Source of the DNA: Opisthorchis felineus
Lineage: Eukaryota > Platyhelminthes > Trematoda > Opisthorchiida > Opisthorchiidae
Reading direction: 5' to 3'
DNA: 64,000 nt
Assembly: GCA_004794785.1 (NCBI GenBank)
Contig: SJOL01002263.1
Coordinates: 594,649 to 658,648, forward strand
In this document: piece after piece, positions 1-12,800 of the stretch
How positions within the stretch are numbered: the first letter of the stretch is position 1
How the letters are laid out: each line of letters starts with the position of its first letter
Notes under the pieces: model-generated
The model's database searches: none
What the model was told of the DNA's origin: nothing
Seen by the model: the letters and a program-made list of their open reading frames with translations, nothing else
Translations under genes and position numbers: made by a program

Positions 1-959
1 TTAATGGAAAAGTCCAAATGTTAACATGTGGCAACACTTGGAAATTTGCATTTAGTTTATTGAGGTTGGAGGGGATGCATTACAGAAAGCCCGATTGGTG
101 AGATGGTACCCTGAAATGACTCCATACCCCTGTCACATCCATTTCCATATAATGTTTATTTCACGTCAGTCCAGTAACGTCTGCACATCGTTTCTGAGAA
201 TACACACCATTTTTATACCAAAAACCGTTTGATTTCAAGCATCAATAGTTGAGTTATGGCGAAAAACGTGAGGCGTCCCGAATTGTTCTTAAATTCAGCA
301 GGAGATCAAAAGGCACGGAGTAATCATGAACTAAACCTTGTATAGCGTGCCGTAATGAAGCATTTTCGGCCGATTCGGAGTGAGCAACCAGTTGAGGCTC
401 ATATTGTCCCCGAGCAAGTGATTCTGAAGCCAACGAATGTGACTTTTTCGTGTATGTGAACCGACTGTCGTGTTGATGGAGTTAAGCACGCGAGTGAGGC
501 GTTCATTCGCTTGAAGAGTCGACTCATAATCTGGATGGAATGGAGCGGTATCCGCCAGTATCTAAAATGAAGATAGGGAAGTCAGTCACAAGAACATAGC
601 ATATTATGACAAGGCTATCACGGGGAAGAAAGACTGTTCAAGGAGATTGCTACCGGATGGCACCTACATCTAGAGGAAAGTAGGAGAGCAAAAACGAAAG
701 GCAGACACACTTAAGTAAATACAAGGGATGTATGAAACTAAGTTGGGCCCAGCGAAAAAACTGATAAATTGACGAAACCATAGATGCATCAAAAACCGTT
801 CGGTTGTTGATCTGTTCAACAATCTTGGCGATTGGCCCGCAAAAGCTGTATCTTAAATGGAGGGGACATCGCCAGTATGAGGTTGAGTAGCTACGTTCAC
901 TTTGTGTGCCTGCCTTTACAGAGTTTTAAGTGTCATCTCTCTGCATATGGTTGCTTAGT
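1..959. other. unassigned sequence
   Basis: It may contain the upstream part of the gypsy reverse transcriptase, but decay is too strong for me to support it. No host exon was recognised. Confidence 0.3.
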
Positions 960-2880
960 CGGAGAAGAGCTCGAATATTCAACTTGCGCTAACCCTTGAG
1001 TCAGCTCCTGACGAAGGGATTTCGGTGGGATTGGTCACGCGACTGTCAGCTCGCATCCGAAGAGGTGGAAATACTATTGCAGTCGGAGCTTCTGTTTACA
1101 CACTTACACCCAAAGCTGCCCATCATCCTCACTACTGACGCATTGAGCCGTGGGGTTGGGGAAATCATAACGCAAAAATTCCCTGACGGTACGCAAAAGG
1201 CACCCACACCACAAGATCACTAGCTCCAGAAAAACGAAACTACGGTCAGATCGAAACGGAAGCACTTGCCATCATTTTTGGTGTGACGGAGTTCCAAAAA
1301 ATGCTTTAGGACCGACGCTTCACGTTTGTGAAAGATCACAAACCACTCCTGCTCCTATATGATTTCAGTCCACACAGCCAATCGGTTGCAAAGGTGGGGC
1401 ACAATTACAATTGGCTGCGACCTCATCATAAAATATGCCTTAACTGATAACATCAGACAGACAGATGCATTTTTGTGCTTGATTGATTCTCATAGGACTG
1501 AACCAGAAGATACCGTCATAGCCGTCGAACGAGAAGTCCGTGCTGGGGTTTCGGAGACCACAAATCAACTGCCGACGACTTTTCTCATGCATCGTAATGC
1601 CACGAGAAATGTTGTACTACAGAAGGCTATGGAGTACCACCAAACCAGCTGAGCATGAAACTGAACTTAGAGCATGAACTTAGACAGCTGTTTCAACAGC
1701 AAAATTCGTTGTAGATGGTTGCGTTCTTTTAGGTGACTGGATCGTCGTTCCTAGCAAGCGCCACCATGGAGTTCTTGGCCCAATTTCGTAATGGACATCC
1801 GGGGAAAAGTCGAATGGAAACCATGATTCGCAGCCATGTATTGGCACGGTGAGGATGAACATATGGAGCGGATACGTCGGAGCTGCTTCCGATATGCAGC
1901 AGCTCGGAAGTTACCCAATTAACAATCACCATAGCCTTGGTCAAGACCAGGAACACCACGATCGCACATCCATGTGGATTTCGCCAAACCAGCTAACGAA
2001 CGAAATTTCCTAATAGCTTTTGGGGTCTTTCGTTATGTCCGAGACAACAACTGCAACTTTTGTTTTCAACATTCGCCCCCCCCCCATCCAGAAACAACAA
2101 TGTCCGGCAACGGCACCAGTTCACATCCCATCAATTTGGTGACTTAGTCCGAAGGCTTGACACCATGCATATTACTACATCATCACTCCATCCGCCGTCG
2201 AATGGTTAGGCTGAGAGGTTCGTAGATACCTTTAAGCGCACACCGACAAAAGCAAGGGGGGAAGAAAACACGCAGAAATCTTGGACACTTTATTGTTGAA
2301 CTACGCGGCAACTTCGAACCCACACTCTTCTGGCGATCGCTTACCAGAAGAAGTTATGATGGAAAGGTAGTTGAGACTTACACACGACACCATCCTTAAA
2401 CATTTAAGTTCAATCCATCGGCCACAGGAAGGAAATCAAAGTTCCGACCTGGCAGCCATGTACTTGTGACAAATCATCACCGTGGTCACGGAAATTGGAG
2501 TGTCGAAAGCATCCTCAAAAGAATCGGTCAGGTGATGTATAGCTTCCGGGTGGGGTCATCAATATAGAAATGGCATATTAACCAGCTAAGGACGACTGAT
2601 GGCCCGATCACGAAGGCAGCAGAACAGTCCTTAAAACCCAACCTATTGCCTGGAATCTTCGACCTTCAAGGGTCAGTCACAACAGCCATTACCCGCGACA
2701 GATCCATTGTCGCAAAAGAGGCGCCGGACCGATGGAGTCAGAAGACACGTCGAACACTTCCAAAATGGCTCGCAGAGGAAGTCTTGCGCCAACACCACAA
2801 AAGGGGATGTCATGAAGGTTAATTACCCGTAAATAACCCCAGAATGCCCTGGGCTTACTAGGGATTGCCAAAATCACTCG
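960..2880 (+). mobile_element. Ty3/gypsy LTR-retrotransposon relic (RT end, RNase H, integrase)
   Basis: Broken reading frames on the plus strand give, in order: a reverse-transcriptase/RNase H junction (LLTKGFRWDWSRDCQLASEE, LPIILTTDALSRGVGEIITQ); RNase H (ERNYGQIETEALAIIFGVTE, RRFTFVKDHKPLL) near 1,235-1,350; the integrase zinc-finger region (HHGVLG near 1,763-1,780); the integrase core (HVDFA-like, FLIAFGVFRYV near 1,970-2,040); the NGxAERFVDTFKR motif (about 2,195-2,240); and the C-terminal HHRGHGNWS segment (about 2,475). Multiple stops and frameshifts make it non-functional. It lies in an intron of the host gene, antisense to it. Confidence 0.85.
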
Positions 2881-2884
2881 AGAA

Positions 2885-3330
2885 AGGGGGCCGAGTCGAC
2901 CAGCCAGAAAGGCTAACTATTAATTTAACGTTCAAGCAGACAGTCAGTGACGACTGACGATGCCCGAGGACCAGGCGTGACCCAGAAGCGATGCCGACCA
3001 ATCACACAACATCGACCGGACTACCTTGATTCGGGGTCAAAAGTGCGCTTTAAAAATCGTGACGCTCCGCAATTTTGCACTCGCTTTTTCGCAATAAACC
3101 TGGTGTGTTTTTGTTGAGTGAGTCATTTCTGTCACTAAGTTTCTGGAGCCGGAGGTTGCAATCAGTTACAACAAATTTCATTAGTCTGCGATCTGGGTTG
3201 CGTTTTAGTCCACTTCCTATCATTTGGTTGGTTATTCGGCTATGTACTCTTGGTATTTCTCTCCCTTCTTTGATCAGTCCTTCCTCGAAAAAAAGAGCGT
3301 ACTAGGAAAATTAATCAGATGCGAAGAATA
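2885..3330 (+). repeat. possible 3' LTR of the gypsy relic
   Basis: Directly downstream of the integrase relic, with a TTTAAAAAT box at 3,048 and AATAAA at 3,092 followed by a GT-rich stretch, as in an LTR. No second LTR copy is visible upstream, so the borders are guesses. Confidence 0.3.
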
Positions 3331-3638
3331 CAGACCACAACACAACAATAACCGCAAATAGGCCAATGAGATTACGAGAAATTTTCCCTGCAATCCATGG
3401 CCACGTAACACACATGACACACTCTCAGATCCATATAAGCGCCAGCAGAAAAGAAGTACCGGTTCAAACGTGTACTGACACTGTCCTTGATGACAAAACG
3501 GCTGCAATCCAGTTGTCAAGGAGGATGATCAGACCAACGACCAATAGATGTACTCGAGCTACCGATATTTCGACACACTGTTAAATGCAGAACTCGGTAC
3601 GAAATTGTAAGGTACATCATCTTCAAAACAATACTTAC

Positions 3639-3862
3639 CCGTTGCAGAAACAGTCCGTAACGAGTAAGTCGTTGGATAGGCTTTAACAAATAGCTAGACA
3701 GCGGTAAGTTTCCGTGTTCGCACTGAAGTAGGACCATCTTCAGCTGGGGAACCACGATGAGAAGCTGCTGCAGCGTTTGGATTGCCGACTCTTGATGCTT
3801 GCAGTAATGGCGGAACGCACTGAATTTCGGAAGCTGGATGTGTAAAAACCGATTCCATAAGT
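3639..3862 (-). CDS. ITSN1: intersectin exon: core of the DH (RhoGEF) domain
   Basis: It encodes [40 protein letters not shown] and [20 protein letters not shown], and ends [15 protein letters not shown]. The [17 protein letters not shown] segment is the most conserved DH helix, which contacts the GTPase. The usual Pro or similar after RY is Gly here. Donor CAACGG|GTAAGT. The acceptor is taken as TCTGTTGAAG|AC. An upstream alternative at 3,934 (CAAACAG|GA) has the same phase. Confidence 0.88.
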
Positions 3863-6800
3863 CTTCAACAGAAGCAAGAAGAGTGTGATACGAAGTAATC
3901 GTCAAAAAGATCACATTCAACATTTTGCTATTTCCTGTTTGGAACAAGTTTCTCTTAAGCTAGGATGCGGGATTGTGGTCATGTCCTATATAGGTCAGTA
4001 ACGGAGTAGCTGGGAACGCAACGTAACTGAATTACAACAGTGATAATAAAAAGCAATCACCTCTCCAAATCTGACTCCCAGTCTTGGTGTGGGAGGTATT
4101 TTGGGAGCCGATATCTTCAAGGAAAACCAGCAAGAATAGGATACCTGCACCATTGCTGAAAAACACCTTTGAGCAGCATTTGGAGTGAGGCATCATCAGT
4201 GGGATTGGTCGAGTATCCTGTGTGAACCTAAACCACTATAGCTCAGCATACGATACAAACTTCAGCTGAACACTGGTAAGAAAGTGACCGCATGCTCGCC
4301 ACTGGTCACATGCATGTCCTGTAGAGTTCCCAAACGAAGATCACGTGGGATCCAAGCCTATAAAATGGGAAAGTCCCAAACAACTAATTTCGATCGCAGT
4401 CACCTTCGTTCCACATTGCGATGTCACGACCTGTCCAGAGCAGACATTAAACCCCATCGAATTTGCTTTTCTCTACCACGTGGAAAGTTGCAATAGGATG
4501 TGATGAGAAAGGATACGGTAACCTGGACTGGAAATATCGATGGAGCGTCACGTTGGTCGTGCCTTGATGCACACCAAAAGCTGTTACCTGAAGGAAAATT
4601 GATCTTAACGAGTTGATTCAATTCAGTTGTTTTTCGCTACAAATCATGTACGGAATTGCAGTGGTTCCAGCTGCTACAGGTCCGTTCACCGAAGATAAGA
4701 AGAATAAGGGAATGTGAGCGATGGCCCAACTGGTTCATTGACGTTAAATTGTTAGGATTGTCCGATGTAGTAGGGAGCGAAAGGGCTGTGTAGTGAAACA
4801 ATCACGTAGACCGAAAGTGGCTCAAATCCCTTCGCCAACGTTCGACACAACTATGTGAACATCACTACGTGGCCGCCAAAAGAAAATGAAGTAAGAAATA
4901 AGAAACAGGAAGTGTTTAAATAAATAAATGGAACATGATATAGACGTAATACACCACCCATAAGGTTGCTGAAAACTCTTCGACAGCCCACGACCGGTTT
5001 CGCCATTCTTGGGGCTCATCAGGTAGGCGCAGTCCCCGAGTTTCCGTCAACCTTATGTTCTACTTGAACCCAAATTGGACTGACTTCGACAAATACACTC
5101 ATTTGCATATCAATTTGGTTCTTACGGGAGACTCAACTGAATCTCTCGTTTATGAAATTCTTCAACTGAATGTGCTGCACAAAGGCTATCTCATGTTTAA
5201 TTTGGTACGATGATAACTTTGTGTTCACTGACGATTAATTGAATACACCAGTAAACACAAGGATCCTTTGGATGATTGCTTTACAGAGGCATTCGGCAGC
5301 AATTGATGGACGATCTTCAAGTGGGCCGAGGAGTTTTGTAACAACTCGTTTATGATTTATCTCTCACCAATCCTGAGTGTTCTACAGGATTTTGGCTGAG
5401 TGCTTGCTTCAATTGGAGAATATTTTCATTATTTGTCACAGAATATAAGGCGAGGAGCAGAATTTACCGTGAGTTGACTCAGTTTTCTTGAGTGTACTAA
5501 CAACTTATTTTGTTTCACTCGAATGTGGGCTGTCGAAGAGTTTTCATCAACCTTATGACTAGTGTATTACGTCCATACAAGGCACCATGATATCTCGAAT
5601 ATCGTACCAACTGAAACATGAGGCGGCTTAAGAGTTGCTTAAGAACACCATAAACGAGAGATTCAGCTGGGTTCCAGGTGTTTCTGCCGTCAAAACCAAA
5701 TTGATGTGCAAATGAGCGTCTTTGTCAAAACATGATATACTTTCTACCAAGTGAGTTATCTTAGCTGTTCAGTGAACTTACAGCCTTGCTAACAAACGAG
5801 GTCGTGTTGGAGGGACATACATATTGGTCGGTGGCACTGACATCAACAAATCAACGAGGCCCTTGTGCAAAACCATTGCCTTCGACATGCAGCTGTCGAA
5901 AGCCTCGCTGCACCGGAGAATTGGACCTGTTCAACGACAGTGTAGTCATTCAGTGCATGGTTGTTATGGGCAAACTCAGGGAACGGAAGTGTAGCAACTA
6001 GAAACAACGTACCTATTGTACACCATTTAAAGCCGACAATCTGAACAGAATAGTAACGGCACGCGGTCACTTGGTCAAGGAAGATAGCATTGACTACAAA
6101 AAACGCAACCAAATGATGTGCTGTCACTTCATCAAAATGCAGCTTCCGTGTGATTGCCTAACTGGTCCGAACCATACGAATGGATGGCAGCTAATCTGCT
6201 TACTTGTTGCAGAAATACCTTTCCAATGGGAATGGGAGAATTGTTAACTTCCGGACTGCCTGCCATATCCATCTGTTGCTGTAATGCGCTGGAGAGCGGG
6301 ATTGAAAAGGATGGGGTTACTAGGGTTAAATAGATGCTCGAAAATAGATACAGACATCCATGGGATAAGTAGTTTTACAAGTAGTTACGAAAAACAACAA
6401 TAAGCTCTGGCAACTTGCTTGGAAAGGTTATCATCTAAGGGAGAGATTCATATGGAACCATTTTCCAAAAGCGATGCGTAGAAAACTAAGAGTGTTGGTT
6501 TGCTGTTGTTTTGTTGACGGACAAATTATTTGCTGAGATTGACAATTTTCTTGCGATGCACTGCTCCGCTAAACAAAGAAGTACTCTGATATCGCCCCGA
6601 TTGGAAGTGGAACACTTTCAAAGAACATGTTACGCTTGGGGATCATTCAGGCCATTAATAAAAACAACGATGGGTGGATAACTACAAAAATAAAAACGGC
6701 GAGAGGTAAAGGTGGAAGCATGGATACTAAAATATGTTACGAAATAACCCTAAGAAGCTGTGAAGATGATGTACCAACGCTTAAGTGAATGGGACGTACC

Positions 6801-9800
6801 GGTGGAATTCTAACGACAGTTGATGTAATTCTACAAAGTTCGAGAATATTCTGGTTAGTTCGTCTTCCGTAAGAAGTCCAATCCGACGTATCGGTTCACA
6901 AAAAACCTAGAACGAAAAACAAATGAACGGAAAATCAGGATAATCGAAAAATATGTTTAACAAGTTTCCCTTCTTCTTAACATGTTTCCAAGTGATACGG
7001 GCGGTCAAAGGCGAGCTTCAGGATAATTTCGATTTGTATAATATCACAAGTATGGTTCAAACGGGCCAGCTGCCAACAGACTGGAATTTTAATCAATAGG
7101 ATGGACGGGAAATCAAGTATTCGTCTAGAAGATAACCACCACAACAGTTGGTCACGTATCTTTAGAATACTGCACGGCTCCGTCAACTCAATCGGATTAA
7201 AATTATAAGATGTAAAATTCGAGGTCCATCAATAGCCCCTCAACGTTCTTAGCAAATTAAATACGGGCCAGACGTATGAGACTCAGTACTTGTGGAAATC
7301 GGAGGCTCATTCCTGGAAAATCTAAAATACATATAGCATGATGGGCTTTCGGTCGTACTAGGTTGGTGTCTGCCTCGAACTATAAAACCCTGCAGATTTC
7401 CAAAACACATTTCGATTGTATGCGCTGAAGTTTAGTGTGGCCACAAATTGTGGGTTCATTATCACAGAACAGTCATGGCGACTGGAGTAGCCCCTTGTCC
7501 TTTATGCATTATGATGGGCAAATTCACTAGCTCATGCATCTTATCAAGCCGAAATTGACAACTGTTCTCGATGCAACCAGATCGTTCATACTCAGTGATT
7601 GGTTCTTTCTGTCTGACTGTGTTTTGCAACCCTTTGGAAAACACACTGAATAGTTCACCTAGTGTTTTGAGACGTTTCTGGTTCACTCAACTTTGAGCAA
7701 TCGACATACTTCAGCCAAATTATTCCCGGTCGGAAAACCAGCCAGAAAGTTAATTTAAAAAACGAATGGAATTATTGGTGCGCAAAATCCGACGATGAAA
7801 GTGTTGACCATAACAATCCATCAATCGATTTCACAAAGCTCACTAACGAATCATCATTGGGCATGCTAAGATCAACTGGAATCATGTGAGTTCACAGGAT
7901 CACACGGCGATGAAAACAACAGGCTTCCTGAAATTGATTGATTTCACCAAAACAGTGAAATGTATGTTGACAGAATATTCCAACTGCATTCCACCAGAAA
8001 ACATAAAGTGATACAGCTACAGGAAAAATATACAAACAGAGACGGGATATCGGGCGCCAAACTAGATTTTGTCGTGAAGGCTGATGTGAGTTTAGTCCCT
8101 GAGTAGGTGGACGATTTGAAATAATACTTTTTGTGCATAGTGTTCATTGCTGTAATCTGATTGCTTTCGGTTGAAAAAAGCCAACGATTTCAACGCAGCA
8201 GGATAGTGGTCTGAGAAGGGTCAGCAATGTGACTTGCTGCAGAAGCGTCGTGGAATCGGTGAGCCTCAGTCACGCGTCACTGGTCGTGCACTGTGTTACG
8301 ATACGAAATTGCTGACCGGAAGGTTCATGGTTCGAACCCAACCGCGGCATCTGGATTGTTCCTATCTAGATCCAGCTGTGTCTCAGCCCTGGTGCTTCCT
8401 CCGAGAGACACCGAGTGTTACACCTGAACGGTTTTTATTTGCCAGCTGTATGGAAAACAAAAACTGTTACGAAAATTGCTCTGGTATCCTTTGAGAAAGG
8501 AATCGGTCAGTCCTACTTAAGCAAGTTTCAGGAAAACCGTAAGTGACTGCGTAGACGACTCATGCGGTGGAGTTGTCAGGCATACTCTTGAACTTGGTCT
8601 GAAATAAAATCTCTTGTTTAAGGGGACTAAGTGCAAGTAAAGTACCGGAAATGTGTGATTTAAGGCAGATTTAAGATTACATGATGTTTGTAGTATGATC
8701 GTTCTTAAAATTTGAACACAGTAGAATGTCCTCATTAGAGCTAATGCTAATCGTCACATCAGGTCGCGTGGTTGGTGCACTATATAGGATGGAAAACCCC
8801 TCTGAATGATCGACAGCCATCAGCACTTCTTTCAAGACATCATTTCCGGCCAGTAGACCCGAAATGTAGATGTTTCTCATCAGGGCAAGTAATACCTTGC
8901 CTCAGCCCCGCTTATGGGCAACGCGTGAGAAACAATCGGAATGTAAATACTGATTAACTGATGCAGTTTTACGGTAGGATATAAAACAAGCAACTCTCCA
9001 GAGCGGCACATTTTAAAGCAAGGCATGTGTGAAAATTATGTGTAGGAAGGGTTTGAGCGAAACGCTGAGTGAGAACCTAGTGAGTAAGGCAACTTTCTGA
9101 GGGCTTCACATCAACTGAATGCAGATGAAGACAAAAGGTTCACGCAAGATAATTAACTAGGTCTAACACATTAGATGATCTGATAAATAACGGTGGTAAA
9201 CCAGTGGTGCTTTGAACATAAACTTACAGTTTGAAGTTTAAGGAGATCGGAGGCGTAGATTTCCTCAGTTTGCAAGAGCTCAAAAATCGCCAGGTTTCGC
9301 TTGTATTCCCGTGATCCGTCCAGTTTGGCAGTTGATTCCACCGGACATGATTCTGTTGCATGCTTTGTGTTCGCTGTGGACACAAAAGCTGAAACTAAGA
9401 TCAAGTTGAAAGGAAACACAATAATGATTAAATGGGGTACACAAGCGGAAAGACGGCACCACAATCGACGGAAAAAAGTAGTCTGACAACTCGATAGCAA
9501 AACCTACAGCAGCAACAGCAGCGAAAACGATAAAAAAATATAATGTCCGAGGAAGGACTATCACACAGTTGAAAGTGATCGTGCGCATCCTGTACAACAG
9601 AAATGAGTTTCACGTCGCGAGATAGTTCACACGTTGGCAAACAGACCTACGATATATTATAAAACAAAAACAATGACAGTGCTCGTCGCATAGGAATGCC
9701 AGTGATATCGATTCATAATCCTTCCGGCTAAAAGGATATTCGGCCTGCTATTGGGAACGAGTTCGGAAAGATTCTCATGGGCTATTTGGGAAACTTGTTA

Positions 9801-12800
9801 GGAGGACGTTCAATCGAAATCTACTATAATGAGCCCATTCGACTATAATTTCCACCCACTTCAAACCGCTTTTTATAGATGCGAATCAATTTCGTGCAGA
9901 GAACTGCGTACGACTGATGCGCCAAACGTTGAGTGCCAGTGCAGTAATTGGGTGTCTTACGCCGGTTGTAAAACGCATTAGATGCAGGACAAAACCAGTC
10001 TCAGTGGAGAGTACGTTGTCAGCTCGTAGACGGATCACCTACAATGCTGGTGTATTCTTGCATTCGCATCATTCCAAGCTGCGTTTAGCTGAATATACGC
10101 CGCTTTCTCGCTAAGTTGGGTTAGCTGACTTTTGGTTCGTTACCAGTTGGGGTGACGTCGTCACGGCAGAAAACAAAACGTTCGCAACCAAACTGTCCAG
10201 CCAAGTGAATAAATCATAAATCACCATTACGACTTGATCCATCAAGATTAATCCGTGATGATTTCCCCGTCATGGTCGCATGACAAGGAAGCACTCACAT
10301 TATCTACTGAAAATGAGGAGTACTTTGGTGCAACTTCAGAAATAACTACCATCCACAGCTGCAGAGGATGACCGGAGTCCCAGAGCACCCAGGTGCGTGA
10401 TTCAAGGAACGAAGATGAATAAACATCAGCAAGCCACGCACAGATTTGTGTGTACAAAACTGCAAACTATTTGATGGAGAATAATATAGGAAAAAAGCAG
10501 AAAAATTGGAAAGAAGAATGCATCCACAAGAATGAATGACAAACACCGCTACATGCTGAAAAACTTTCCGATGTTGTGGTTTAGTTAAATAACCTGTGTT
10601 TGGAATCAATCGTTAGTAATTCTCTCATTGCGTTGCTCTCATCAATTTTCTACTTAAATTTCTCTTTGCTTCCAAACTAGGATAAGCCGGGATACACGTT
10701 ACCAGAGACTGAAGTTTCCGAAATCGGAATGTCAAACACAGGAGTAGTGTAAACGTATGAAACAATCACCTTCAATTTTGAAATGAGAAGTTCAAGTACA
10801 CATAGAACGAAGAGACGAGACTGACAGCGTGACTCAGACCACCGACCTCCAGCCCATAGCACGAGCGTCCCCAGAATGCTTGCCGATTCTCATGTTAATG
10901 CACTTCAGGTTAGTGGTATAAGCCCATCTGCAGGCGTGTCTTCTCCGTTCATACCACGTGTGCTTAGACTTCTCACTTCAAGATTTACCAACCCCCCACT
11001 CGATTTTCTAGCACTGTTGATTTGTAAACCACCCTGTATTGTGTAATCGAAAACGCCCTAACATTTTCTCTACGCTGATGAGAAGCGCGAGACATGATTT
11101 CTGAATGAGCAAAAATCAAGCAAATCGAATACAGCTGTTCGTCCCTTTAAGGCAGAAGAGCAGTGTGATTGTGTTGACAATTGATATATGGACCAGTAGG
11201 CCTTCTGTTGTACGCAGTGCCAGTGATCCAACTAATTAGCTGTGTATCACCAGAGCGAATCAAGTGGCATAGATCAAACTCGTGAACCCTGTTTGAGCCA
11301 TCATTTTACATGCTATACAGTCTCCAAAAAAGCATACAAATTTGTGGAAGTGCATTGAGCAGGCAACACTTTAGAATCTGGCAAGCAAACGAAAGTCGTA
11401 TACACCACAGTCAAATGAATAAAACAGAAAATAAATGGGTCACATATATTGGCCATGCGGTAACACCTTCGAACAAATCAGCGACAGGCTCACATGCAAA
11501 ACAACTAAGGATAAAAGCACACCAACGATGTCAAGCTAGCGAAAAGATGCTGTAGACGAAAGGAAAGCGACCGTTGTGCATAAAATGACACAAATGGATA
11601 TAAACAGTCAGAAAAAAAGGATGGTATGGACAAATCAGGAGACCTTAAGGGAACGGAATTCGTTGAACGAGTCTGTCAATTAACACTAAGTCAAAACTTT
11701 ACTGGAATTACACCAAAGTCAGAAAAAGTGGTTCGATCTAAGTAGGGCTGAATGAAAAGGTGGACAAGGTTGGTAACACTAAAATGACATCAGTGGCAGA
11801 TTGTTCTGCCTGTAAATCGAACTATCCCTTAATGGCTCCTGGGACTTTCTTGAAAATCCAGGCCAGAACAAGGTTGGACATATCTCTAGCTGGTTTATTC
11901 CGCGTTTATTACAAATATACCATACTGTCCGTAAAACACGGCTTTCAACCAATTATTCGTCAAATGCTTGCTCTGACTTCAGTTAAACTAAATGCTATTG
12001 ACGAAAATTTCTCCACACATAGATCTCACAAAAATGCCCCAGGGTAGTGGTATGTGATGTATAGGCTACGTGGTGTTGAGATTAAGAACGGCGATTTTTA
12101 GTCCTACCCTAAAGGTCACGTGATACGTTGATTAAAACCACAGCGGGAACACTGTAAAATCCAAACCAACGGAAGGAACAACCTAGCGATGCAAACAGAG
12201 CATTTTTGTTGAGAGATACCAATTGTCGTCCGGTTATTTACAGGGATCACATGTTTTAAACTCGGTGACAAGAGTCCCCGATTTAAGGAGGTGAGGAATT
12301 CTGGCTGAAATATCCCAATGATTATGTTGAGAGATCGAGAGACTATCTGTGTCCTTCATTTGACTCGTCCAACTCTGGAAGTGGCCCTTGAATTTGGACA
12401 CCCTTCCTGGGTTTCTGATGCGCTAATACACCTGTTTACATCAAGAAACCATTGGATTACGCACACAGATGGGTTTCATCAGCATTGTTCAGAGACGGGG
12501 GTGGGTCTTTGTGTTGTGTATCAATGGTGTTGTTCAAACTTAGCTAGGAACGGTGCCAATCAGTCACTGTAGACTTCCCAAATAAAAATTGATCGAAGCG
12601 ACTGCTCCGATCACAAGAAAAATTACCTCCAACTCAGTTACCAAACGAATACCACGACACCCAAACCCAGTACATGCGACTCAAGTCTGAGAGTATCAGA
12701 GAGGAGTTCGACCAGACAAAATATACATCGTCACGTACACACTACTTCAAATGTTTGAGTGGCAACAAAATCGTGGTTTTCCTTGACATCCTAGGAGCCG

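Larger units (their letters stand above)
3863..9227 (-). other. intron region 17, 5.4 kb, must contain at least one unseen DH exon
   Basis: The upstream DH exon ends in phase 0, but the next one recognised starts in phase 1, and about 50-60 residues of the DH domain (helices 2 and 3) are absent. I searched this interval on the minus strand for the FVNW/LL core and did not find it. It also holds the hammerhead repeats (4.9-5.7 kb) and a SINE (8.3 kb). Confidence 0.6.

Noticed and set aside
996..1223. Open frame as a host protein
   Set aside because: The sequence is the RT/RNase H junction of a Ty3/gypsy element and the following frames continue that element.
3863..3947. Upstream in-frame extension of the DH exon as coding
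   Set aside because: The residues ([20 protein letters not shown]) do not match the DH core and a plausible acceptor lies at 3,863; kept only as an alternative boundary.
4143..4200. Minus-strand segment LLKGVFQQW as the missing DH exon
   Set aside because: Too short a match, no suitable acceptor and no continuation into the expected helix.
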